DNA from: Roseiarcus sp963842835
GTDB lineage: Bacteria > Pseudomonadota > Alphaproteobacteria > Rhizobiales > Beijerinckiaceae
Length of the DNA stretch: 64,000 bases
Reading direction: 5' to 3'
NCBI GenBank assembly: GCA_963842835.1
Contig: CAWJIB010000009.1
Coordinates: 496,001-560,000, forward strand
The notes under the pieces were generated by a model. It saw only the letters and a program-made list of their open reading frames with translations. It ran no database searches and had not been told where the DNA came from. The position numbers and the translations under genes were made by a program. Shown piece after piece: positions 1 to 7,166 of the stretch (positions are counted from its first letter, which is position 1; every line of letters starts with the position of its first letter).

Positions 1-9
1 TTTTCCGCC

Positions 10-903
10 TTACCCGTTGATCAGCACGGCCGCCGCCGCGACGATCAGCGCCATGCCGAGCCATTCGCGTGGGGTCGGCGCCTCGCGAAAGAGGCGCAGC
101 GAGGCGACTTGGGCGAACAGCACCTCGACGAGCGCGAGCGTGCGCACCCGCGCCGCGTCGGTGAGCGCGAAGGCGAGAAACCAGAACTGCGAGGCCAGCG
201 CGCCCATGAAGCCGGCGAACAGCGAAGCGCGCCAGAGCGCGAAAATCGCGGCGATGCGCGCGCGGTCGAACAGCGCGAGATAGGCGATGAGAACGACGGT
301 CTGGATGGCGAGGCCGACGACCAGAATGGTTGCGGCGGCGATCGCGATCGACGGCGTCGCGACGCGGATCACGGCGGCGCGAAAGCCGATCGCGGCGAGC
401 GCGAAGAACGCGGCGGAAACGAGCCCGAGGGCGGCGGGCCGCCAGGACGGAACGGCTTCGCTCGCGCCGCGTCCGGACATGAGAAAGACGCCGACCGTCG
501 CCAGCGCGATCGCGCCGATCAGTTTGAGCGTCGGCGTCTCGCCGAGGAAGACCATGGCGAACAAGGCGACCTGCGCCGCCTCGGTCTTGGTGTAGGCGAC
601 GACGACGACGAAACTGCGCTGACGCATCGCCGCCAGCATCATCGCGGTCGCGGCGATCTGCGCCAAGGCGCCAAAGAGGGTCCAGGCGAGCGTCGCGGGC
701 GAAAGCGGGGGAAGCGCCGTCCCCGTCCATAGGCGGATCGCGACGAGGAACAGAATTGCGAAGGGCAGGCCGAAAAGGAAGCGAACCTGCGCGGCGCCGA
801 CGGCGCCGAGCGCGCCGATGAGTTCGCGCTGCATCGCGTTGCGCAGGGTCTGCGCGGCGGAGGCGAGCAGCGTGAACACCGCCCAGAGCCCGCTTGCGTA
901 CAT
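10..903 (-). CDS. EamA/DMT-family transporter
   Basis: Inner-membrane protein of the drug/metabolite transporter superfamily. Its 297 residues fall into about ten hydrophobic segments in two repeated halves of about 145 residues, the usual EamA layout and length. The first half carries the typical membrane-edge region FVVVVAYTKTEAAQVALFA (about residues 96-114), and the second ends in a conserved-looking REWLGMALIVAAAAVL helix. Substrate cannot be told from sequence; members export amino acids, metabolites or drugs. It is transcribed away from the homoserine kinase gene, with about 70 bases between the start codons. The family call is firm and the substrate is unknown. Confidence 0.85.
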   Translation of the reverse strand: MYASGLWAVFTLLASAAQTLRNAMQRELIGALGAVGAAQVRFLFGLPFAILFLVAIRLWTGTALPPLSPATLAWTLFGALAQIAATAMMLAAMRQRSFVVVVAYTKTEAAQVALFAMVFLGETPTLKLIGAIALATVGVFLMSGRGASEAVPSWRPAALGLVSAAFFALAAIGFRAAVIRVATPSIAIAAATILVVGLAIQTVVLIAYLALFDRARIAAIFALWRASLFAGFMGALASQFWFLAFALTDAARVRTLALVEVLFAQVASLRLFREAPTPREWLGMALIVAAAAVLING

Positions 904-975
904 CTCGCCTCCCCGTTACGAACCGAACGCCGCGCGCCGGACGGCGCCTGCCGAACGAATCACGCCGGACGAATC

Positions 976-1941
976 ATGGCCGTCTACACCGAAGTCACGG
1001 ACGAAGCGCTCAGCGCGTTCCTCGCGGGCTACGACCTCGGCCGCGTCATCTCGTTCAAGGGGATAGCCGAGGGCGTCGAGAATTCAAACTTCCTCATGCG
1101 CACGGAAGCCGGCCAGTTCATCCTCACGCTCTATGAAAAGCGGGTGAACGAGGCCGATCTGCCGTTCTTCATCGGGCTCATGGAGCATCTGGCCGCGCGC
1201 GGCGTCACCTGTCCGCAACCGGTGCGTGCGCGCAACGGCGAAGCGCTGGGGCGCCTTGCCGGCCGCGCCGCCGCGATCGTCACCTTTCTCGACGGCCTGT
1301 GGATTCGCCGTCCGCAAGCCCATCATTGCGGACAGGTCGGCGAGGCGCTCGCGCGCATGCACGAGGCGGGCGCGGACTTTGCGCTGCGCCGGCCGAACGC
1401 GCTCTCCATCGGCGGTTGGCCGGCGCTGTTCGCCACCGCTCGAGCTCGAGCCGACGAGGTGTCGCCGGGCCTCGCCGAGGAAACGGCCGCCGAGCTTGCC
1501 GCGCTGCAGGCGATCTGGCCGAGCGGCCTGCCGAGCGGCGTGATCCACGCCGACCTCTTTCCCGACAACGTGTTCTTTCTCGATGATCGGCTTTCCGGGC
1601 TGATCGATTTCTATTTCGCCTGCAACGACGCCTTCGCCTACGATCTCGGAATCTGCCTCAACGCCTGGTGCTTCGAGGCCGACGGCGCGTTCAACGTCTC
1701 AAAGGGCATGGCGATGATCAACGGCTACGAGCGCCTGCGTCCGCTGAAGGGCGAGGAGATCGAGGCGCTGCCGATTCTCGCGCGCGGCTCGGCGCTGCGC
1801 TTCATGCTCACGCGGCTGGTCGATTGGCTCGACGTGCCGCCGGGCGCCAAGGTCGTGCCGAAGAATCCATTGGAATACCTCGTCAAGCTGCGCTTCCATC
1901 AACGCGTCGTCAGCGCGCGGGACTATGGCTGGCTTCGGTGA
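976..1941 (+). CDS. thrB: Homoserine kinase (APH/choline-kinase fold type)
   Basis: Phosphorylates L-homoserine to O-phosphohomoserine in threonine synthesis. The 321-residue protein belongs to the aminoglycoside-phosphotransferase-like ThrB class found in alphaproteobacteria and pseudomonads, not the GHMP class. Visible motifs are the N-terminal GVENSNFLM nucleotide-loop region, the Brenner catalytic motif HADLFPDN beginning at His191 (catalytic Asp193), and the metal-binding segment GLIDFYFAC about 20 residues later. Length matches the family. The stop codon overlaps the GTG start of rnhA by four bases, so the two are probably co-translated. Confidence 0.93.
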   Translation: MAVYTEVTDEALSAFLAGYDLGRVISFKGIAEGVENSNFLMRTEAGQFILTLYEKRVNEADLPFFIGLMEHLAARGVTCPQPVRARNGEALGRLAGRAAAIVTFLDGLWIRRPQAHHCGQVGEALARMHEAGADFALRRPNALSIGGWPALFATARARADEVSPGLAEETAAELAALQAIWPSGLPSGVIHADLFPDNVFFLDDRLSGLIDFYFACNDAFAYDLGICLNAWCFEADGAFNVSKGMAMINGYERLRPLKGEEIEALPILARGSALRFMLTRLVDWLDVPPGAKVVPKNPLEYLVKLRFHQRVVSARDYGWLR

Positions 1942-2402
1942 CGACGCGCGTCACGATCTGGACCGACGGCGCCTGCTCGGGCAATCCCGGTCCCGGCGGC
2001 TGGGGCGCGATTCTGCGCTACGGCGGCCATGAGAAGGAACTCAGCGGCGGCGAGGCGCCGACCACCAACAACCGCATGGAGCTGACGGCGGCGATCGCCG
2101 CGCTCGAGGCGCTGAGCCGCCCGTGCCGCGTCGAGCTGCACACCAATTCGCAATATTTGCGCGGCGGCGTCACCGCCTGGATGCGCAACTGGAAACGCAA
2201 CGGCTGGCGCACCGCCGACAAGAAGCCGGTCAAGAACGAAGACCTCTGGCGCCGCCTCGACGAAGCCGCCCAACGTCACGAAATCGACTGGCGCTGGGTC
2301 AAGGGCCACGCCGGCCACGAAATGAACGAACGCGCCGACGCGCTGGCGCGAAAGGGCATGGCGCCGTTTCTGCCGGGGAAGGGGAAGGCGGGGGAGGGGT
2401 AG
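1938..2402 (+). CDS. rnhA: Ribonuclease HI with Asn at catalytic position 70
   Basis: Ribonuclease HI cleaves RNA in RNA:DNA hybrids in the cytoplasm. From the GTG at 1938, which overlaps the thrB stop as GTGA, the product is 154 residues and aligns without gaps to E. coli RNase HI over the core. Asp10 (TDGACSGNPGPGG), Glu48 (NNRMEL), His124 (VKGHAGH) and Asp134 (NERADALAR) are all present. The third metal ligand, Asp70 of the usual TDSQY motif, is Asn here (HTNSQYL, codon AAT). In E. coli an Asp70-to-Asn change is known to cripple activity. Either this enzyme is impaired or it uses a variant site, unless the base is a sequencing error. The C-terminus ends in a short Gly/Lys-rich tail. Confidence 0.93.
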   Translation: MTTRVTIWTDGACSGNPGPGGWGAILRYGGHEKELSGGEAPTTNNRMELTAAIAALEALSRPCRVELHTNSQYLRGGVTAWMRNWKRNGWRTADKKPVKNEDLWRRLDEAAQRHEIDWRWVKGHAGHEMNERADALARKGMAPFLPGKGKAGEG

Positions 2403-2760
2403 GGGCGAGGCGTCCCTTGCCTCCTTGCGGGCGTCAGGCGAACCTTCGGTTCGCTGAGAGGTGGCCGGCGGAACCGACCGGAGGGGGGTGCCGCAAGGCG
2501 CGCATGCCGGCGCAGCCGCGATCCGCAGGTCGATCGAGCGCAATGAGTCCTGCGCGGAGCGCAAATCCAGCAGGTCTAAGAGGGTGAAAATCAACTGGAA
2601 AATTCGACCGGCCACTAGCGCTCACAAGCTGCTTGCGAATAAGAATTTCGTGAACCAATCCCGATTCGGCGCCTAGGCATCGAAATGTGACGCGATCTAC
2701 ATCCAACAGCCGACCCGGAAGCACTGACTGCCGAACGCGTCTCGGCTTGGATGGGGAGGT
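2403..2760. other. Intergenic stretch and left edge of the AT-richer island
   Basis: A 358-base region between rnhA and the DGQHR gene with no convincing ORF. It starts GC-rich with a hairpin (2438-2454) and becomes visibly AT-richer after about 2580, marking the likely left boundary of the transferred segment. No tRNA, integrase or clear direct repeat matching the right edge near 6270-6480 was found by eye. The promoter of the two-gene cassette must lie in the last 150 bases, but no clear -35/-10 pair stands out. Confidence 0.5.
2438..2454. repeat. Short perfect hairpin downstream of rnhA
   Basis: GCGAACC-TTC-GGTTCGC forms a 7-bp perfect stem with a 3-base loop 36 bases after the rnhA stop. 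There is no following T-run, so it is not a classical intrinsic terminator. It resembles the short extragenic palindromes scattered in Rhizobiales genomes. Confidence 0.45.
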
Positions 2761-5139
2761 GTGCTGACCGTGCCAAAGGAACCGAAAACAACACCCGCTT
2801 CCGGCGTATCGCTCTCGCCTCTACTTGTCGAAGAAGAGGAAATCGCAGCGGAGCAGCGGGTCCGACGGTCAGACTACATTTCTGAGAGCATCCATCCCGC
2901 GGATCTTGAGAAGCGTGAGGCAGAGGGATGGGAGCTTGAGCGAGCAGGGAAATCTGCTTCGCGAGTTCGAAAACGCAAGACTGGTGCCCGAAAACTTGAA
3001 GACCGGGTGTGGTGTCTAATGGCTCGGATGGGCTATCCGACCCTGAATGGTGCCGATTTCAAAATTCGCTACGAACGGCAAGACGGGTCAACTGGTCAGA
3101 AGCAGGTTGACGTCTTCGCGAAGGATCATGAAACCGTCGTTATAGCGGAATGCAAGCATCGCGATGAACGTGGTAAGCGTTCGCTACAAAAAGACATTCA
3201 CGAAACCGAGAATCTTCAAAAACCTTTCGCGAATGCGATACGAAGGCATTTCGGCGGCGGGTATAAACCGAAAATACTTTGGCTATACGTCACGGAGAAC
3301 ATAATTTGGTCCGACAATGACGTAGAACGCGCCGACGCGGCAAACATTCGCATCATTTCAGAAAATGAATTGCAGTATTTCGAGGCTTACGTTTTGCATG
3401 TCGGAAGTGCTGGTCGCTACCAATTTCTGTCAGAATATTTGGCGGGGCAACCGATACCGGGGTTATCTGATATCACTGTTCCGGCGACTCGGGGATACTT
3501 TGGCGGCGATAAGTTTTATGCGTTCACCGTCCCGGCTCGCGTTCTTCTAAAATTGGCATTTGTTAACCATCAAGCTTTGAATAATCCAGACAGTCGGCCA
3601 GCCTACCAGAGGATGATTAGTAAGTCGCGATTACATAATATCGGCAGATTTATCGAATCAGGTGGGTATTTTCCTACAAATATACTCGTTAATTTTGACT
3701 CTGAATTACAATTTGATTTTCTCGGTCAGCAAGGAATTGGAGACAACACAAAACTCGGCCTCCTGCATCTTCCGAACCGATATCAGTCAGCGTGGATCAT
3801 AGACGGTCAGCATCGCCTATTCGGATTCACAAATCTTCCGGATAAATATCTCGACCTTCCATTGTTCATAATTGCATTTGAGCAATTGCCTGCGCAGAAA
3901 GAAGCCGATCTATTCATCACAATAAATCACGAACAAAAGAGTGTCCCGAAAGGGCTTCTCGTCGCGTTGCAAGCTGACCTCAAAATGGAGAGCGACGATC
4001 CGAAGCAAGCGCTAGCCGCGATTGGCTCCGCGCTGATCCGGGCGATTTCGAACGACAATACGAGCGCCTTGTATCGGCGCTTTGCAATTCCCGGCATCAA
4101 CCCCCTCGAGAGCCAAAATCTCACTTTGGCCGAGGCCGTGAAAGGGCTTTCCCAATCAACGTTGCTCGGGCGGATCGTCGGAAAAAAGAACCGTCTTCCG
4201 GGATTCCTCTCCGCGGCGACAGATAAAGAGACTATCGAGCGCGCGCGTCGCGTCCTCAACGCCTATTTCCGGGCCGTCATGGAGACCAACCCCACGCGGT
4301 GGAACACGGGGCGCGAGGCTTACATCTGCGTAAATCCTGGTATTCGGGCGCATTTGCGTCTGCTAAACGAGATCCTGCGTCACCTTAAATCGAAGGGGGC
4401 GTTCGACCCACATACTGCGAGCCCCGAGCAGATCGCTCAACAGGTCACCGAATTTCTGACGCCGCTATTGCAATGGCTACAGACTGCCTCTCACGGGGAT
4501 GTCTCTTCACGTTTTGCTCGGCGGTTCGGCGAAGGCGGCGTGACCGAGTACTATTTCGCGCTGTGCGATATCCTCGCGAAGAAACACCCAGGCTTCGGAG
4601 GGCCGGAATTTCAGGAGTACAAGGAGCGCAAAGCGGATCAGCGGGTGAAGTTGACCGACCAAAACGTAAACGATCTTCAGTTCGTAATATCGAAAGTGGT
4701 AATCGAAACCCTGAAGAAGGTGCACGGCACGAACGAACTGGAGACTGGCGAGAAGGCTTACTGGGAACTCGGAATTGAGGATGGCGGCATCAAGCAATCG
4801 GCATACAAGAAACAACAGGAAGCGCCCGTGGCGAAGCGGGCTCCCAAAGAAGCCTACGTCGACTTAATCGATTTTGAGAAAATAATTCGTCAGAGAAACA
4901 ACTGGGATCATCTCTCGCCGTTTTTCAGCATTCCGCTTCCTGGAGTCAATCCAAAGAGTAAAATATACCATCTTGACTGGCTTTCTGAACTCAACCAAAT
5001 TAGAAGGGTCGCAGCGCATAAAAGCGCGTATCGTCAATATAAGGAGGAGGATTTTTCATTTATCTCCTGGCTGAAGCAGGAACTCTATGAGCGGTGCAGG
5101 GCCAACGGCATCGTCTTGACGGGGTTTGACTTCGAATGA
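2761..5139 (+). CDS. DGQHR-domain protein with PD-(D/E)XK-like N-terminus and HEPN-like C-terminus
   Basis: Large 792-residue protein of unknown precise function, probably acting on DNA or in defence. Residues 80-140 look like a PD-(D/E)XK nuclease core: a helix with WCLMARMGY, then QVDVF (Asp117) and VVIAECK (Glu130, Lys132). The centre holds the diagnostic DGQHR motif at 348-352, the ParB-like fold signature shared with DndB. Residues about 690-792 end in LNQIRRVAAHKSAY, which contains an R-X4-H motif (Arg748, His753) like HEPN RNases. The start is GTG at 2761; a GTG at 2770 is better spaced from GGGGAGG. The gene is AT-richer than its neighbours. It overlaps the downstream methyltransferase by four bases (ATGA), arguing for one functional unit. 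DGQHR proteins occur in phosphorothioation, deazaguanine-modification and other defence loci, but this exact role is inferred. Confidence 0.8.
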   Translation: MLTVPKEPKTTPASGVSLSPLLVEEEEIAAEQRVRRSDYISESIHPADLEKREAEGWELERAGKSASRVRKRKTGARKLEDRVWCLMARMGYPTLNGADFKIRYERQDGSTGQKQVDVFAKDHETVVIAECKHRDERGKRSLQKDIHETENLQKPFANAIRRHFGGGYKPKILWLYVTENIIWSDNDVERADAANIRIISENELQYFEAYVLHVGSAGRYQFLSEYLAGQPIPGLSDITVPATRGYFGGDKFYAFTVPARVLLKLAFVNHQALNNPDSRPAYQRMISKSRLHNIGRFIESGGYFPTNILVNFDSELQFDFLGQQGIGDNTKLGLLHLPNRYQSAWIIDGQHRLFGFTNLPDKYLDLPLFIIAFEQLPAQKEADLFITINHEQKSVPKGLLVALQADLKMESDDPKQALAAIGSALIRAISNDNTSALYRRFAIPGINPLESQNLTLAEAVKGLSQSTLLGRIVGKKNRLPGFLSAATDKETIERARRVLNAYFRAVMETNPTRWNTGREAYICVNPGIRAHLRLLNEILRHLKSKGAFDPHTASPEQIAQQVTEFLTPLLQWLQTASHGDVSSRFARRFGEGGVTEYYFALCDILAKKHPGFGGPEFQEYKERKADQRVKLTDQNVNDLQFVISKVVIETLKKVHGTNELETGEKAYWELGIEDGGIKQSAYKKQQEAPVAKRAPKEAYVDLIDFEKIIRQRNNWDHLSPFFSIPLPGVNPKSKIYHLDWLSELNQIRRVAAHKSAYRQYKEEDFSFISWLKQELYERCRANGIVLTGFDFE

Positions 5140-6269
5140 AATACATGGGCTCGAAACGATCGATGCTTCTCAATGGTCTAGGGGAGGCCATCGCGGAAAT
5201 GGCGCCAAGCCATAGGCGGTTTGTCGACCTTTTCACCGGCTCGGGCGCGGTAGCCTGGCATGTCGCCCAAAAGCACGACGTGGACGTTCTGGCGTGTGAC
5301 CTCCAACAGTTTTGCGTCGTCCTGGCGGCCAGTGTCGTGTCCCGAACGAAGCCCCTGGACGGAGAATGGCTCGAAGATTGGATCGCCGCGGCGGATGCAA
5401 TCCTTCGCGCTTCGCCGATCTACCGAGATGCACGACGCATTCAAGAGTCCCTTTGCGACACAGACGTTGAACGGGCATCGGACCGCGCGCGGAAACTATG
5501 CCGAACGCCGTCAGCGCCGATATTCAATGCGTACGGGGGATACTATTTCAGTCCGCTCCAAGCGATGTCCCTAGACGCCCTCAGATTGACCCTTCCAGCT
5601 CAAGGCCATGTGCGGCCGGCTGCACTCGCGTCGCTCATCTGGGTCGCCAGCAGGTGTGCAGCTTCGCCTGGTCACACAGCGCAACCGTTCAAGCCCAACA
5701 AGACCGCGGGCAAGTATCTCGTCGAAGCTTGGAATCGAGATGTTTGTGCGTCGTTGCGACAATCATACGGAGCGATCTCGAAAATTTACTCACGAAGGAA
5801 AGGACGCGCAACGAAGTCTGAGGCCAGTATATTCGCCGCTGACTTGCAGGAGGGCGATCTCGCCTTCGTCGACCCTCCGTATTCCGGCGTCCATTACAGT
5901 CGCTTCTACCATGTTCTTAAATCAATAACGACGCACGATCCGATCTCTGTCTCTGGAGCGGGCCGCTATCCCCCAAGAGAATTACGACCGCGTTCGGATT
6001 ACAGTGTGCAGACAGCCTCGCGTGATGCGTTAACTGCACTGCTCAAGACTCTTTCTTCCGTCGGAAGTAGCGTAATTGTCACATTTCCGGCAGGCAAGGC
6101 GTCTAACGGATTAAGCGGGACTATAGTCAAAGAGGTCGCCGACCAATTCTTCAAAATAAAATCTACAAAAATTACTTCCCGCTTCTCCACACTCGGAGGC
6201 AACCTTAGAAATCGTGACGCCCGTCAGTCGTCGGACGAGCTGATATTGACGTTGACACCGCGGAGCTAG
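5136..6269 (+). CDS. D12-class (Dam-like) adenine-specific DNA methyltransferase
   Basis: Predicted N6-adenine DNA methyltransferase of 377 residues. It opens with KYMGSK (residues 2-7), the D12-class N-terminal signature. The SAM-binding motif I follows as DLFTGSGAVAW (from residue 31), and the catalytic motif IV as DPPYSGVHYSRFYHVL (from residue 246). The size is larger than Dam (about 280), with an extra central segment that could be a target-recognition region. The start codon lies in the ATGA overlap with the DGQHR/nuclease gene, so expression is coupled. This pairing suggests it protects host DNA from the upstream protein or makes the mark that protein reads. Target sequence cannot be told. 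Codon use and base composition match the upstream gene and differ from the flanks. Confidence 0.87.
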   Translation: MKYMGSKRSMLLNGLGEAIAEMAPSHRRFVDLFTGSGAVAWHVAQKHDVDVLACDLQQFCVVLAASVVSRTKPLDGEWLEDWIAAADAILRASPIYRDARRIQESLCDTDVERASDRARKLCRTPSAPIFNAYGGYYFSPLQAMSLDALRLTLPAQGHVRPAALASLIWVASRCAASPGHTAQPFKPNKTAGKYLVEAWNRDVCASLRQSYGAISKIYSRRKGRATKSEASIFAADLQEGDLAFVDPPYSGVHYSRFYHVLKSITTHDPISVSGAGRYPPRELRPRSDYSVQTASRDALTALLKTLSSVGSSVIVTFPAGKASNGLSGTIVKEVADQFFKIKSTKITSRFSTLGGNLRNRDARQSSDELILTLTPRS

Positions 6270-6485
6270 GCCAATCCCAACCGGATTCTGGCGACCGCTC
6301 ACGTAACCCGTAAGTCGAATTCACAAGCTTGCGATTGGGCAGTCGATTACCCCGTCACAATACGCCGCCGTCGCCCGCCGGGCCGGCCGCAATAATTGCT
6401 TTCTGAAAATCACAATATCTGCTACTGTTCCAATTCTGTTTGCCGCCATCGGGCGCGCCGTCGCGCCCGAACGGAGCCTCGCATC

Positions 6486-7031
6486 GTGACCGAAACTCTC
6501 GTCGCCTCTCCCTCCCTCAAACCGCGCCGCACCGCGCGCGACCGGCTGGCGCGGCGGGCGCGGATCATGGATCGGCTGCGCGAGGGGCGCTCTTACGAGG
6601 AGATCGCCGAGGCGGAAGGGTTGTCGCGCGAGCGCATCCGGCAGATCGTCGTCGAGGCGCTGCGGCAGCGGGAGGTCGACGCCCAGCGCGACCACGCGCA
6701 ATTGCAGTTGCTGCGGCTCGCCCCGGCGTTGCGCCTCGCCGCGCGCGGGGTCGCCGACGGCGATCGGCGGGCGATCGGAGAGTTGATCCGCGTTCTCGAT
6801 CGCCTCGACAAATATCAGGCCGTCGGCGGCTCCATCGCCACTTACGACGAGGGGGCTCGCGAGCGGCTGCTGACCAAGCTCAACACGATGGCGCAAAGGA
6901 TGATCGCCAAGCGGCCCCGCGAGGGCGAGGTCGCGGACGGGGCCGAGGCGGGGGGAGGGGAGGCCGCGCCGGACGACGCCGCGGACCCCGGAAAACCCGG
7001 TTCCGCGCTTCCCTGGGGCCTAAGGCCTTGA
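6486..7031 (+). CDS. Sigma-region-4-like helix-turn-helix protein
   Basis: A 181-residue cytoplasmic protein, counted from the GTG at 6486. Residues about 25-60 (IMDRLREGRSYEEIAEAEG followed by LSRERIRQIVVEAL) are a clear sigma-70 region 4.2-type HTH. An amphipathic middle follows (HAQLQLLRLAPALRLAARGV), then a segment resembling terminase-small-subunit or other phage-type adaptors (GELIRVLDRLDKYQAV). The tail is acidic and Gly/Ala-rich. There is no region 2, so it is not a complete sigma factor. I recall similar uncharacterised proteins in methanotroph and rhizobial genomes, but no function. It lies immediately upstream of the phased TTGGAA repeats. Confidence 0.65.
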   Translation: MTETLVASPSLKPRRTARDRLARRARIMDRLREGRSYEEIAEAEGLSRERIRQIVVEALRQREVDAQRDHAQLQLLRLAPALRLAARGVADGDRRAIGELIRVLDRLDKYQAVGGSIATYDEGARERLLTKLNTMAQRMIAKRPREGEVADGAEAGGGEAAPDDAADPGKPGSALPWGLRP

Positions 7032-7059
7032 TTTCGCTCGCTTCGGCGAAGGAAGTTGT

Positions 7060-7138
7060 TTGGAAAAGCTTGGAATTTCCTTGGAAAAAGCTTGGAAATC
7101 TTTGGAGAAGCTTGGAATTTCGTTGGAAAAATTTGGAA
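7060..7138. repeat. Eight helically phased TTGGAA/G units
   Basis: TTGGAA (once TTGGAG) begins at 7060, 7070, 7081, 7092, 7102, 7112, 7123 and 7133. Spacings are 10, 11, 11, 10, 10, 11 and 10 bases, a mean of 10.4, the helical repeat of B-DNA. Most units continue into short A-runs, so the tract should be intrinsically curved or present identical sites on one face. It lies between the HTH gene and the convergent diguanylate cyclase gene. It can also be read as aromatic-rich peptide repeats, but no good gene start was identified. Function unknown. Confidence 0.75.
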
Positions 7139-7166
7139 AGGTTTGAGCCATGCGCTTTCAGCCCGG

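Noticed and set aside
1084..1548. Long minus-strand ORFs opposite thrB and most other genes
   Set aside because: They mirror the codon structure of the real gene in GC-rich DNA, lack family motifs and have Arg/Ala-rich composition.
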